Shown: positions 1-9,144 of the stretch, one piece after another
Layout: every line of letters starts with the position of its first letter
How positions within the stretch are numbered: the first letter of the stretch is position 1
Source: Ancylomarina salipaludis
GTDB taxonomy: Bacteria; Bacteroidota; Bacteroidia; Bacteroidales; Marinifilaceae
DNA length: 64,000 nucleotides
NCBI RefSeq assembly: GCF_004122035.1
Contig: NZ_SAXA01000006.1
Coordinates: 124,001 to 188,000, forward strand
Direction of reading: 5' to 3'
Translations under genes and position numbers: made by a program
Notes under the pieces: generated by a model
Told to the model about the DNA's origin: nothing
Databases searched by the model: none
What the model saw: the letters and a program-made list of their open reading frames with translations, nothing else

Positions 1-899
1 ATTTCCAGAGCGCAAAGATACAAAATCATATAAAATATCGAAACATGTTTACGCAATAATATTTTCAGTCCCCTTGCAATTCTCAATACAAAAAAGAAGA
101 AAATCATGAAAAAGCCAATGTTTACGAGCCATTGTACAGCATTAGACTGTACAAAAGGCAATGCAATAATCACAGGAAACAGGAATAATCCAAGGTTTTT
201 ATTATATAAAAACACTGTAAAAAGGTATTCTTTACACTCATTTTTCCCTTTGAAGATGTAGCCTAAACTCCTTATTACAATACTTTTCCCAACATACAGA
301 AGAAAAACAGCAAGAAAAATTAAAGCAAATTCTTTAAATCCACTATCCAATCCTGTACCTGAAGCAACATACTTGAGAACATTAACTGCAAATAGTGAAA
401 TATTAACAACAAACAAAAGGTTGACAATCATAGAACCTTTCACCATATTGATATTCTTTTCCAGAAATAGATTGTTGGCTGTATGAGAATTAAAAACAGA
501 CTCAACAAGTTTCGACAAATACTTACCAAACAAGAACTTAGCCGAAGCAAGTAAAAATAATGAAAACAGAATAATACCTACAAGCCAGTCATTCCCCAAT
601 CCAATATTTTGATATCGTGAAATCTCCTTTCCCCCATACTTGGGTGCATGCTGAATAAAAGCCTGTCTTGAGCTATCAGCAATAGCCAGTGAATCCTTTA
701 CAAACAAACTTGAATCGCTTACAATCGAATCCGATTTAAGCAGAGTTGATCCCACTGAGAGGGAATCTTTAAACATCGGATTTTTTTGAATCAGCGTATC
801 TGTATTGACAGATTTCTTTAACGAATCCCCAACTCTCGTAGTTGTATCAACACGTTCAGTATATATTTGAATAAAATCAGGGAGAGAATTGGTCTTCAT
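1..899 (-). CDS. DUF4271 membrane protein, 3' end cut by window edge
   Basis: Reading leftward from an ATG at 897-899 gives about 299 codons without a stop, so the C-terminus lies outside the window. The first ~90 residues are hydrophilic and rich in Asp/Ser/Lys (repeated D-S-L type stretches). Several hydrophobic segments follow (starting near residue 100, then near 150, 175, 215 and 250), separated by basic loops. This soluble N-terminus plus multi-TM body matches the Bacteroidota family DUF4271. From memory of Bacteroidales genomes this gene often neighbours hemD (uroporphyrinogen-III synthase), which may lie to the left. Function is unknown; an inner-membrane location is inferred. Confidence 0.8.
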   Translation of the reverse strand, partial: MKTNSLPDFIQIYTERVDTTTRVGDSLKKSVNTDTLIQKNPMFKDSLSVGSTLLKSDSIVSDSSLFVKDSLAIADSSRQAFIQHAPKYGGKEISRYQNIGLGNDWLVGIILFSLFLLASAKFLFGKYLSKLVESVFNSHTANNLFLEKNINMVKGSMIVNLLFVVNISLFAVNVLKYVASGTGLDSGFKEFALIFLAVFLLYVGKSIVIRSLGYIFKGKNECKEYLFTVFLYNKNLGLFLFPVIIALPFVQSNAVQWLVNIGFFMIFFFFVLRIARGLKILLRKHVSIFYMILYLCALE

Positions 900-1122
900 A
901 ATTAATAAAAAATCTTACAAAAATTTGTTTTCACAAATATACAGGAATAAAAGAAATCTGAATTAGGAAATACCTGTTAGAATCACTTTTCTTGTGCTAA
1001 AACCGATACAAATCAAAGCTCAATGAAACATCCGGTAAAGCACATAATAAGCCCTTGGCTCACAAATCAATATTAATGTAAAATAGGATTTCAATGCATA
1101 GGGACTCAAATTGATCCAAAGC

Positions 1123-1974
1123 TTAAAACAAGCTTTCCAGTTTAAAACTTTCTTTGGGTTTTATTCCACGTGGAGTTTCCTCTAATGAACAACATTCATA
1201 CTGAATATCGTGCTGAAAAAAGAGAATGTAATTTTTCTCTACGGCTTCCTTTAGGAAGGCTTCTTTTTCCCTGAGAACAACTGTAGGAAACAGATCATAG
1301 GCTGCTATCCATTTCAAATTCACATTAGCCAAAGTCGGAATAAAATCCGCCGTAAAAGCAATGGTTTTATCTTCATCATGAACAAGTACGGCCAACAAAC
1401 CCGTCGTGTGCCCATTAAATTGTCTGACCTCCACATTACGGAAAAGTTCACCATCCTCCTCTACCAGATTTAATTTACCCGCTTCGAATATTGGCATCAT
1501 GTTTTCCGGGAAATAACTATCTCCTTCACGAACATTAGGATTCAGATAATTCTCCCATTGTGTTTTACTCACCCAATGTGTCGCGTTTGGAAACACTAAC
1601 TCCAGTTCTTTTGTCCCTGTCTTATAACGAGTCGCACCACCGCAATGATCAAAATGAAGGTGTGTAAAAATCACATCCGTAATATCCTCAAAACCGAAGC
1701 CCAATCTGTTGAGTGAAGATTGGAGTGTATCATCTCCCCAAAGATGATAATGGCTGGTGTAAGAGGCAGCCTGCTTGTCTCCTGTTCCATTATCAATTAA
1801 AATTCGACGATCACCATCAACAACAAGCATACTTCTCAACGCACAATCACAAAGATTGTTTTCATCGGCTGGATACTTTTTATTCCACATGAATTTGGGA
1901 ACCACACCAAACATAGCACCACCGTCGCATTTAAAATTCCCGGTTTCTATTGAATAGATTTGCATTTTCTTCAT
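1123..1974 (-). CDS. MBL-fold metallo-hydrolase
   Basis: Metallo-beta-lactamase superfamily hydrolase. The signature HTHLHFDHCGG is near residues 104-114. Further conserved positions follow: a His in 'NGHTTGLLAV', an Asp in 'FTADFIP' and a late His in 'FFQHD', giving the full set for a two-metal site. No signal peptide, so cytoplasmic. Lactonases and other small-molecule hydrolases share this architecture; the substrate cannot be read from sequence. The frame is open up to an ATG at 2010, but homology-like sequence starts at 'MKKMQIYSIETG', so I chose the ATG at 1974 (1965 is equally possible). It is transcribed divergently from the Mur ligase gene and is followed by a gap before the DUF4271 gene. 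Confidence 0.88.
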   Translation of the reverse strand: MKKMQIYSIETGNFKCDGGAMFGVVPKFMWNKKYPADENNLCDCALRSMLVVDGDRRILIDNGTGDKQAASYTSHYHLWGDDTLQSSLNRLGFGFEDITDVIFTHLHFDHCGGATRYKTGTKELELVFPNATHWVSKTQWENYLNPNVREGDSYFPENMMPIFEAGKLNLVEEDGELFRNVEVRQFNGHTTGLLAVLVHDEDKTIAFTADFIPTLANVNLKWIAAYDLFPTVVLREKEAFLKEAVEKNYILFFQHDIQYECCSLEETPRGIKPKESFKLESLF

Positions 1975-2299
1975 TATTTTTTTCGAATTTGTCAAAGCAA
2001 AAAATGCCATAACAAACCGCTTTATAAATCAATATTTAACGATTAATGCTTAAAGTAAGAAAGAAAAAAGAATACTGCCAATCACAAAGGATTTGATTAT
2101 ATTTAACTTTCATTTGTTTTCAGTCAATATTGCTTCTTAATCGCCTGTAATGTTCCTTTAAAACTACGGTTTAAACTTAAAGCAACAGATAACGTGACAA
2201 CAATAAAAATGCTGAAAATAAGCGTAAAAACACTCTTAAATTAAATTGGTTCGAAAATTTTGATTAATGTTACCATTGATCAAGCTAAAAATATTATCA
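1975..2299. other. Divergent intergenic region, MBL hydrolase / Mpl
   Basis: AT-rich spacer that must hold the promoters of both divergent genes, allowing for an uncertain start of the hydrolase. I see no clean TAnnTTTG element, hairpin or small ORF with support. Confidence 0.5.
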
Positions 2300-3664
2300 A
2301 TGCGCGTACATTTTATTGCTATTGGTGGAGCGGCTATGCACAATCTGGCGCTTGCCTTACACAAAAAAGGATTTAAGGTTTCAGGATCTGATGATGAAAT
2401 ATTTGACCCATCTAAAAGTCGATTGGAAAAATATGGTTTACTCCCTGAAAAATGGGGCTGGTTTCCCGACAAAATCACATCAGATATTGATGCCATCATT
2501 CTAGGGATGCATGCCAGGATTGATAACCCAGAGCTTCAAAAAGCGAAAGAAATGGGTTTGAAAATCTACTCATACCCGGAATATATCTATGAACAAACCA
2601 AAGACAAAACTCGCGTTGTAATTGGTGGATCACATGGTAAAACAACCACAACATCGATGATTATGCATGTTTTAAAATGCAATCAGATCGACTTTGATTA
2701 TATGGTTGGAGCGCAAATAGAGGGCTTTGACACCATGGTAAAACTAAGTGAAGATGCTAAAATTGCTGTTTTCGAAGGCGATGAATACCTCGCCTCGCCT
2801 ATCGATCCGCGTCCAAAATTTCATCTCTATCACCCACATATTGCTCTATTGACAGGTATTGCATGGGATCACATCAATGTCTTTCCAACTTTCGAAAACT
2901 ACTTAAATCAATTTGAGACTTTCATCAACTTCATCAAGCCCGGTGGTAGCCTCATCTTTTTTGGAGATGATCAGCATTTAGCTAAAATGGTACAAAATAA
3001 AAGAGATGATATCTCTTACAAAGCTTACAAATCGCATTCCCACAAAGTGAATAATGGGGTTAGTTCTTTGATTACAAAAGCTGGGGAAATTGAATTGTCA
3101 ATTTTTGGCGAACACAATCTCCAGAACCTACAAGGTGCCTATCTCATTTGTAAAGAATTGGGCTTAAGTGACCAACAGTTTTACACCTCAATTAAAAGTT
3201 TTGGGGGTGCAGCCAAACGTTTACAAACTCTTGCAAAGAGCAAACAAACTATTGTTTACCAAGACTTTGCTCACTCACCGTCAAAACTTGAAGCTACAAC
3301 CAAAGCTGTGAAAAATCAGTTTCCCGACAGGAAGCTGATTGCCTGTATGGAACTTCACACATTCAGTAGTTTGAAAGAAGAGTTTTTGCCTGAATACCAT
3401 GGCAGCATGTCATTGGCAGACATAGCCATGGTGTATTTCAACCCCAAGACAGTTGAACACAAAAAATTGAAACCTATCACCATTCAACAGGTTCAAGAAG
3501 CTTTTGGCGGCGAGAACTTGAAAGTTTATACTGACTCTCAGGTTTTATTGACGGATTTAATGCAATTGAACTTCGACAAAACAAATCTCCTTCTAATGAG
3601 CTCTGGCAACTTTTCTGGTTTAAACCTAAAAGAAGTCGCTGATAAAATAATAGAGAAGGCATAA
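2300..3664 (+). CDS. mpl: Mpl-type Mur ligase (UDP-MurNAc : peptide ligase)
   Basis: ATP-dependent Mur ligase. An N-terminal Rossmann segment carries 'FIAIGGAAMHNLA', the P-loop GSHGKTTTTSM lies near residue 110, the central domain has 'EGDEY' and 'GIAWDHINVFPT', and the C-terminal domain has 'YQDFAHSPSK'. 'HARIDNPEL...IYSYPEYIYEQ' before the P-loop is typical of Mpl, which joins recycled tripeptide to UDP-MurNAc, rather than of MurC; Bacteroidota copies are often labelled MurC. Cytoplasmic, peptidoglycan recycling. At 454 residues it fits the family. I chose the ATG at 2300 because the conserved beta strand starts there, although the frame opens at 2267. It is monocistronic, ends at a hairpin, and is not in a dcw cluster. 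Confidence 0.88.
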   Translation: MRVHFIAIGGAAMHNLALALHKKGFKVSGSDDEIFDPSKSRLEKYGLLPEKWGWFPDKITSDIDAIILGMHARIDNPELQKAKEMGLKIYSYPEYIYEQTKDKTRVVIGGSHGKTTTTSMIMHVLKCNQIDFDYMVGAQIEGFDTMVKLSEDAKIAVFEGDEYLASPIDPRPKFHLYHPHIALLTGIAWDHINVFPTFENYLNQFETFINFIKPGGSLIFFGDDQHLAKMVQNKRDDISYKAYKSHSHKVNNGVSSLITKAGEIELSIFGEHNLQNLQGAYLICKELGLSDQQFYTSIKSFGGAAKRLQTLAKSKQTIVYQDFAHSPSKLEATTKAVKNQFPDRKLIACMELHTFSSLKEEFLPEYHGSMSLADIAMVYFNPKTVEHKKLKPITIQQVQEAFGGENLKVYTDSQVLLTDLMQLNFDKTNLLLMSSGNFSGLNLKEVADKIIEKA

Positions 3665-3692
3665 ACAATCCGGATTCTATAGCTTAATTCAT

Positions 3693-3725
3693 AAGGGTGC
3701 TAATTAATAGCACCTTTCTTTTTTT
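3693..3725 (+). terminator. Rho-independent terminator after mpl
   Basis: GGTGCTA (3696-3702), loop ATTAA, TAGCACC (3708-3714), extended by A-T/G-T pairs, then a T-rich tract. It lies about 30 bases after the mpl stop. Confidence 0.85.
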
Positions 3726-3993
3726 CCCTCATCTTATGATTTTCAAAATTCTTTTGATGATCTTATTACAAACAAAGGTATTCCTTCATAATATCAAAAC
3801 TTGTCAATAAAACTCATTATCTGAATTCAGACAATTTTATAATTCCTAACAGATCAATTATCAGCATCTAAATTTATAAACACCTCAAATATAATCTCTG
3901 TATCAGGTCGTTACAAAAACAGTTGAAAAACATAGGGAATATTTCTTCAGATATACCTACATTTGCGCTCAGCTAATTTTTAAATACGACATC
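3726..3993. other. Intergenic region upstream of upp
   Basis: Together with the terminator, 3665-3993 is a gene-free stretch of 329 bases. Beyond the hairpin it holds AT-rich DNA and one TAnnTTTG -7 element in front of upp. No ORF or RNA gene is supported. Confidence 0.5.
3958..3965 (+). promoter_or_regulatory. Candidate -7 element for upp
   Basis: TACATTTG matches the Bacteroidota -7 consensus TAnnTTTG exactly and would give a leader of roughly 20 bases. No convincing -33 TTTG is present at the usual spacing, so this is only a candidate. Confidence 0.4.
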
Positions 3994-4644
3994 ATGGTGC
4001 ATACTCTTGGGGATAACAATTCCCTTTTCAACCAATTTATAGCTGAAATTCGCGACGTAAATATTCAAAACGATCCTTTACGATTCAGAAGAAACCTAGA
4101 AAGAGTAGGTGAAATCTTTGCTTATGAAATCAGCAAAACTTTTAATTACTCTGAAAAAGACGTTCAAACGCCACTTGGAACTGCAAAAATGAATCTTGCT
4201 GAAGATGAAATTGTAGTTGCTTCTATCCTAAGAGCGGGGTTACCATTACACAATGGTTTATTAAACTACTTCGATCGTTCAGAAAATGCCTTTATTTCTG
4301 CTTACAGAAAGTACAATGAAAAAGGAGAATTCGAAATTAAATTCGAATACATCTCATCTCCATCTATCGATGGCAAAGTCGTTATCCTCGCTGATCCAAT
4401 GTTAGCAACCGGATCGTCAATGGAGTTAGCTTACAAAGCTTTATTTACAAAGGGAACCCCTAAACATGTACACATTGTATCGGTTATTGCAAGTGCTGAA
4501 GGTGTTGAATTTGTAAAAGAGAAACTTGCAGATGAGAATATTACATTATGGATGGGCGCAATTGATTCGGAGTTAAACTCAAAATCTTATATTGTCCCTG
4601 GCTGTGGTGATGCTGGTGATTTAGCATTTGGTGCAAAATTATAA
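3994..4644 (+). CDS. upp: Uracil phosphoribosyltransferase
   Basis: Salvage enzyme converting uracil and PRPP to UMP in the cytoplasm. Visible motifs are 'VASILRAGLPLHNGLL' (uracil PRTase flexible-loop region), the PRPP-binding loop 'VVILADPMLATGSSM' near residues 128-142, and the C-terminal uracil-binding 'PGCGDAGDLAFG'. The length of 216 residues is normal for the family. The divergent Bacteroidota form lacks the canonical GGGMR-type motif and reads ILRAGLP instead. It is a single gene with its own candidate promoter and a strong bidirectional terminator, so probably monocistronic. It is convergent with the ctpA-type protease gene. Confidence 0.95.
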   Translation: MVHTLGDNNSLFNQFIAEIRDVNIQNDPLRFRRNLERVGEIFAYEISKTFNYSEKDVQTPLGTAKMNLAEDEIVVASILRAGLPLHNGLLNYFDRSENAFISAYRKYNEKGEFEIKFEYISSPSIDGKVVILADPMLATGSSMELAYKALFTKGTPKHVHIVSVIASAEGVEFVKEKLADENITLWMGAIDSELNSKSYIVPGCGDAGDLAFGAKL

Positions 4645-4663
4645 AAAGCTTATCCCGTCATAG

Positions 4664-4698
4664 ACAAAAAAAGACCTGCGAATTGCAGGTCTTTTTTT
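4664..4698. terminator. Bidirectional terminator between upp and ctpA
   Basis: AAAGACCTGC (4670-4679), loop GAATT, GCAGGTCTTT (4685-4694), with an A-tract on the left and a T-tract on the right, so it can serve both convergent genes. Confidence 0.92.
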
Positions 4699-4723
4699 GT
4701 ATCTAATACAAGCTTTTTCAGGC

Positions 4724-6382
4724 TTACTTCTTTAAAATCTCTTTATATTTCTTTTGATCTTTAAGCGTGTTCATCGCTTCTTTTAGAACCTTATCATCAC
4801 GAAGAGCATACAAGATACCTCCTATTTGATATTGGTATCGCTTAACAATCTCATGAGCTAATAGCGTTTTAATCTCCTCTTCGAACATCTTAAGGTCGCG
4901 ATCGAGATTCGGAGTCAATTTCGCGGTTATTTGGTCAAACTCTTCTTTAGCAATATTGAAATATTTTTCTTCTTTAGCCGCCTTTTTAAGGGCTTCTAAA
5001 ATTTCCGTACTTTCTGATTCATATTCGAATTTTTCAGCTTTTAAAAACTGTTTAAAATCCTCATAATCCTCATCTGAAAGTTCAAACAATGTCGCATCAG
5101 CAATTTCAGAATGCTTATTGGCATAAAGGGTTGCATAATCGAAAATCTTAAACTCACGAATCAAACCTACTGACAAACTGCTGTATAAATCAAGATCAAC
5201 TTTCACATCCGGAAGAATCCCTCCACCATCACGAACAATACGCCCATTTTTGGTTTTAAACTCAGTAATCAACGAATCTGGGACATTTCCTACACTGCCA
5301 TCTTTATTGCGGTGGCTATAATCCAAGGCCTGAATACACCTTCCGCTAGGAATATAATACTTAGCCGTTGTAACCTTCAATTTAGAGTTATAACTCAAGT
5401 TACGGGTAGTCTGAACCAAACCTTTTCCAAAGGTGCGTTGTCCCACAACAATACCCCGATCTAAATCCTGAATAGCTCCTGAAACAATTTCAGATGCCGA
5501 AGCCGAACCTCTACTCACGAGCACAGCAATTGGAATCTGAGTATCCACAGGAACTTTCTCGGCTTTATAGTCTTTATCCCATTGGCTCACTTTTCCTTTT
5601 GTGCTGACGATACTTTCTCCTTTTGCAACAAAAAGATTGACAATATCAACCGCTTGATCCAATAAGCCACCTGGATTACCTCTCAAATCAAGAATAACAG
5701 ATTTTGCATGCTGCTCCTCTAATTCGCGTAACGCATTTCTAACTTCCCCGGCAGCTTTATTCGTGAACTGATTCAAATTGATATACCCAATTGAATCCTT
5801 AAGCATACCATGATAAGGAACCGATTTCAACTGAATTTCAGCACGTACGACTTCTTTTTCTATCAACTTATCTACACCCGGACGACGAATTTTAATAGTC
5901 AGTGGCATATTAGCTTGACCTTTCAAAAGATTGCTGACGTCATTTGTTTCTTTCTTATCAATTTTAATTCCATTAATCTCGACAAAGACATCACCCGCTT
6001 TTAAACCCGCTTTATCGGCAGGAAGATCTTTGTAAGGCTCCGCAACAATAATATCATCCCCATGCTTACTGATTAATGAACCAATTCCCGCATACTCACC
6101 CGTTGTCATCAGCTTAAAATCTTCCATTTCAGACTCCGGAATATAGGTTGTATATGGATCAAGAGAAGCCAGCATGGCATCCATACTCTTTTTAATCAGA
6201 TCACCAGCATCGATTTCATCAACATAAAACATATTCAACTCTCTGAAAAGAGTATGGTAAATGTTTAAATTTTTACTGATTTCGAAATTCTTTTCGTCCC
6301 TGTTGAATCCATAAAATGCCCCACTACAAAAGAGTATGGCAGCCAACAATATCAGGATTCCTTTCTTCTTAAATACCTTCAT
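4724..6382 (-). CDS. S41 family C-terminal processing protease
   Basis: Periplasmic, membrane-anchored Ctp/Prc-type serine protease, 552 residues. The N-terminal hydrophobic helix 'ILILLAAILFCSGAFYGF' (residues ~8-25) is an anchor or signal. A PDZ domain follows ('GEYAGIGSLISKHGDDIIV' to 'VEINGIKIDKKE'). The peptidase core has 'VILDLRGNPGGLLDQAV', the nucleophile in 'GSASASEI' (Ser near 293) and the general-base Lys in 'RTFGKGLVQ' (near 317), so the Ser-Lys dyad is intact. The C-terminal ~170 residues are helical and charged, as in Bacteroidota carboxy-terminal proteases. The frame extends to 6481, but the ATG at 6382 sits directly before the basic and hydrophobic signal. Substrates are unknown. 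Confidence 0.92.
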   Translation of the reverse strand: MKVFKKKGILILLAAILFCSGAFYGFNRDEKNFEISKNLNIYHTLFRELNMFYVDEIDAGDLIKKSMDAMLASLDPYTTYIPESEMEDFKLMTTGEYAGIGSLISKHGDDIIVAEPYKDLPADKAGLKAGDVFVEINGIKIDKKETNDVSNLLKGQANMPLTIKIRRPGVDKLIEKEVVRAEIQLKSVPYHGMLKDSIGYINLNQFTNKAAGEVRNALRELEEQHAKSVILDLRGNPGGLLDQAVDIVNLFVAKGESIVSTKGKVSQWDKDYKAEKVPVDTQIPIAVLVSRGSASASEIVSGAIQDLDRGIVVGQRTFGKGLVQTTRNLSYNSKLKVTTAKYYIPSGRCIQALDYSHRNKDGSVGNVPDSLITEFKTKNGRIVRDGGGILPDVKVDLDLYSSLSVGLIREFKIFDYATLYANKHSEIADATLFELSDEDYEDFKQFLKAEKFEYESESTEILEALKKAAKEEKYFNIAKEEFDQITAKLTPNLDRDLKMFEEEIKTLLAHEIVKRYQYQIGGILYALRDDKVLKEAMNTLKDQKKYKEILKK

Positions 6383-6857
6383 ATTTCGAGATTTGAATTT
6401 GTAGATTTTTAAAATTGAATTCGGATGTTTAAATACCTGAATACCTGACAAAAATAATTTAATAGAATATTCGCCAAACACCTAATTCCACAGCATCTGA
6501 GTAGCTATAAGTCAAAGATAGAAAATATGATTAAAGCTTGAGGTTTTTATTAACATTTATTAATGATGAGTCTGAAGATGAGTTAAAAAGAGAAATCATT
6601 TCTAAAAAAATGAAAGATTTAAACCTAAGTCGCTCATCACCCGATATTTAATTTTTATCAAATAAGTTTTAGTGATGAAATTTTTATTCACTTACGAATT
6701 CATACCTGAAAGTCTTATTCTTAAAGGGCTGAAATAAAAATCACGCCAATAAAAAACTCTAAATACCCAATTTTCAGTCAATTATATTTTGAAACCTCGA
6801 ATAAATTATCTAACTTTTCTCTTGAATTGGATCATAATCTAATTCTTGGGTTAGTAT

Positions 6858-6890
6858 TTATTAACTCCTTACTTGTTCGGTAGTTAATAA
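6858..6890. repeat. Inverted repeat TTATTAACT / AGTTAATAA
   Basis: Nine-base perfect arms (6858-6866 and 6882-6890) with a 15-base spacer upstream of lpxK. It may be an operator or a weak hairpin; no function is assigned. Confidence 0.5.
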
Positions 6891-6904
6891 CGGTTAGTGG
6901 TTAC

Positions 6905-6931
6905 AAAGCGATGAAGTTTCTTCATCGCTTT
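6905..6931. repeat. Perfect 12-base hairpin upstream of lpxK
   Basis: AAAGCGATGAAG (6905-6916), loop TTT, CTTCATCGCTTT (6920-6931). A very stable stem without a following T-run, about 75 bases before the lpxK ATG. It could be a terminator-like element, a leader hairpin or a relic of a mobile-element end. Confidence 0.6.
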
Positions 6932-7007
6932 GGTACTTTATAACAGTCAGGACCATTTTTCACAAGAAATGACTAATTTTAGGGCAAATTCATTCTGATA
7001 ATTAATC

Positions 7008-8096
7008 ATGCGCAGCCTTCTGTCTTATCTCAAATACAGCCTTTTCCCCTTCACCCTACTCTATGCAGCTATTCTTTCTGCCCGAAATTTATTGTTCGAC
7101 TGGGGCTATTTAAAGTCAAAATCTTTTGATTTGCCCATCATCTCAGTGGGAAATATCTCAGTGGGAGGAACAGGTAAAACACCACACACTGAATACCTCA
7201 TTAAGCTTTTGCAAGATCAATATCGCTTAGCTTGTTTAAGCCGGGGTTATAAACGTCTGTCGAAAGGCTTTATTTTAGCAGATCACAATTCAAATTCAAA
7301 CGACTTGGGTGATGAACCCATGCAAATGAATCGAAAGTTTCCAAAACTGAATGTTGCCGTTGATGCCGATAGAGTTAATGGGGTCAAAGAACTCCTCTCA
7401 GCCAAAAGAAATCTGAATCTGGATTGTATTCTTCTTGATGATGCCTACCAACACAGGTATATTAAACCCGGATTATCTATTCTTCTGATCGATTATAATC
7501 GCCCCATTACAACTGATTTTGTAATGCCCATGGGACGTCTTAGAGAAAGAGCTGCAGGAAAAAAAAGGGCCAATATCATTATCGTGAGCAAATGTCCAAC
7601 GCATTTAAGCACTTCTGAGGCCGCAAAATTCGAAAAAGATATTCATCCTCTTCCCCATCAGAAATTATACTTCACATGTCTCGATTATGGACCTGTACAG
7701 TCTGTTTTTCATCCAAATACCAAAATAAAAAGTCTAAATGATCAGAAAAAAGAATCATTGGGTATTCTATTGGTAACGGGTATTGCAAATCCATCTCCCC
7801 TGAGGAAATATTTAAAGGCGTTTTGTAATGAATTGGAAGAAATTCAATTTCCGGATCATTACAGTTTCAAACCTAAGGATCTTGAACACATCGAGAAGGC
7901 TTTTAATAAACTTTCAGCAAAAAATAAGATCATTCTTACCACAGAAAAAGATGCCGTTCGATTTATAGACATGTCAATAGAATCGAATATCCTGAAAGAA
8001 AATATGGCTTATATTCCTCTGCAAATCAAATTTCTGAATCAGACGGATACGCTTTTCAATCAGCAAATTCTGGATTTTGTAGAAAGCTACAATTAA
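7008..8096 (+). CDS. lpxK: Tetraacyldisaccharide 4'-kinase (lipid A synthesis)
   Basis: LpxK phosphorylates the 4' position of the tetraacyldisaccharide-1-phosphate lipid A precursor at the inner membrane face. The N-terminus has a membrane-associating hydrophobic helix ('LFPFTLLYAAILSARNLLF'). The P-loop variant 'SVGNISVGGTGKTPHTEYL' lies near residues 46-64. Further motifs are 'SRGYKR', 'GDEPMQM' and 'LDDAYQHRYIKPGLSILLID', all conserved in LpxK. The length of 362 residues is slightly above the E. coli enzyme and usual for Bacteroidota. It is a single gene, with dapD starting about 210 bases downstream in the same direction. Confidence 0.95.
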   Translation: MRSLLSYLKYSLFPFTLLYAAILSARNLLFDWGYLKSKSFDLPIISVGNISVGGTGKTPHTEYLIKLLQDQYRLACLSRGYKRLSKGFILADHNSNSNDLGDEPMQMNRKFPKLNVAVDADRVNGVKELLSAKRNLNLDCILLDDAYQHRYIKPGLSILLIDYNRPITTDFVMPMGRLRERAAGKKRANIIIVSKCPTHLSTSEAAKFEKDIHPLPHQKLYFTCLDYGPVQSVFHPNTKIKSLNDQKKESLGILLVTGIANPSPLRKYLKAFCNELEEIQFPDHYSFKPKDLEHIEKAFNKLSAKNKIILTTEKDAVRFIDMSIESNILKENMAYIPLQIKFLNQTDTLFNQQILDFVESYN

Positions 8097-8191
8097 AATT
8101 TGCTTTTCAACAACTATCTGTTTAAAAAGGAAGTTCGTCTAAAATACAAGCCCTCTGGCTTTGAAATATTTAATAAATCAAAACTCTTTCT

Positions 8192-8199
8192 TAGCTTTG
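8192..8199 (+). promoter_or_regulatory. Candidate -7 element for dapD-tsaC
   Basis: TAGCTTTG fits TAnnTTTG. It would give an untranslated leader of about 100 bases before dapD; no -33 element is seen at ideal spacing. Confidence 0.35.
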
Positions 8200-8307
8200 T
8201 CACAATTAATCAAAATTTAGACAAGATTCTTCAACTATAGCGTAATACAAAACCAAGCATTACTCCGGTGAATAGTCATTGTGTTGAAGAACTAAAAACA
8301 AGTAAAC

Positions 8308-9126
8308 ATGTACGAAAATTTAAAGCAAAGCATCGAAGCAGCTTGGGAAGACAGAAGTCTTTTGAAGACTCCTGAAGTTCAGGAAAATATCAACACCGTT
8401 ATTGAATTGCTTGATAAGGGCACACTAAGAACAGCCGAGCCTGTAGAGACTGGCTGGCAAGTAAACGAGTGGGTTAAAAAAGCTGTCATCCTTTATTTTC
8501 CGATTCGTAAAATGGAAACCATTGAAGTGGGACCTTTTGAATTCCACGATAAAATGGCTCTTAAAACCAATTATGCTGAGCTTGGAGTTCGTGTTGTTCC
8601 TCATGCTGTATCGCGTTATGGCGCATTCTTAGCCCGCGATGTAGTTATGATGCCTTCGTATGTGAATATTGGTGCTTACGTTGATGAAGGCACCATGGTT
8701 GATACCTGGGCAACTGTTGGCTCATGCGCACAGATTGGCAAACACGTACACTTGAGTGGTGGCGTTGGAATTGGTGGCGTTTTGGAGCCAATTCAGGCCG
8801 CTCCGGTGATTATCGAAGATAACTGTTTCATTGGATCACGTTGTATAGTAGTTGAAGGTGTACATCTTGAAAAAGAAGTGGTTCTGGGAGCGAATGTTGT
8901 TCTTACAAAATCGACTAAAATTATTGATGTAACAGGAGATGAACCCATAGAATATGATGGTTTTGTGCCTGCTCGTTCTGTTGTGATTCCTGGTACCAGA
9001 ACCAAGAAATTCCCTGCTGGTGAATATCAGGTGCCTTGTGCCTTAATCATTGGAAAACGAAAAGCTTCAACCGATCTTAAAACATCATTGAACGACGCTC
9101 TTCGTGAATACGACGTGGCGATATAA
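8308..9126 (+). CDS. dapD: Tetrahydrodipicolinate N-succinyltransferase
   Basis: DapD transfers succinyl from succinyl-CoA to tetrahydrodipicolinate in the succinylase branch of lysine and meso-diaminopimelate synthesis. The N-terminal helical domain (~1-90) is followed by a left-handed beta-helix with hexapeptide repeats ('MMPSYVNIGAYVDEGTMVDTWATVGSCAQIGKHVHLSGGVGIGGVL' region, not all shown) and a C-terminal segment with 'VVIPGTRTKKFPAGEY'. At 272 residues it is almost exactly the family size. The tsaC gene starts 18 bases after its stop, so the two are probably co-transcribed. This links the organism's peptidoglycan to DAP, consistent with an Mpl-type ligase nearby. Confidence 0.96.
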   Translation: MYENLKQSIEAAWEDRSLLKTPEVQENINTVIELLDKGTLRTAEPVETGWQVNEWVKKAVILYFPIRKMETIEVGPFEFHDKMALKTNYAELGVRVVPHAVSRYGAFLARDVVMMPSYVNIGAYVDEGTMVDTWATVGSCAQIGKHVHLSGGVGIGGVLEPIQAAPVIIEDNCFIGSRCIVVEGVHLEKEVVLGANVVLTKSTKIIDVTGDEPIEYDGFVPARSVVIPGTRTKKFPAGEYQVPCALIIGKRKASTDLKTSLNDALREYDVAI

Positions 9127-9144
9127 TTATTATCTGACAGAAAT

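Larger units (their letters stand above)
6383..7007. other. Divergent intergenic region, ctpA / lpxK
   Basis: About 625 bases without a supported gene. The left part may include the ctpA leader. The right part has two inverted repeats (6858-6890 and 6905-6931). No exact TAnnTTTG element is convincing for lpxK. Confidence 0.5.

Noticed and set aside
1165-1174. TCCACGTGGA within the MBL hydrolase gene as a parS site
   Set aside because: Only the ten-base core is palindromic, two outer positions differ from parS, and it falls in coding sequence that explains it.
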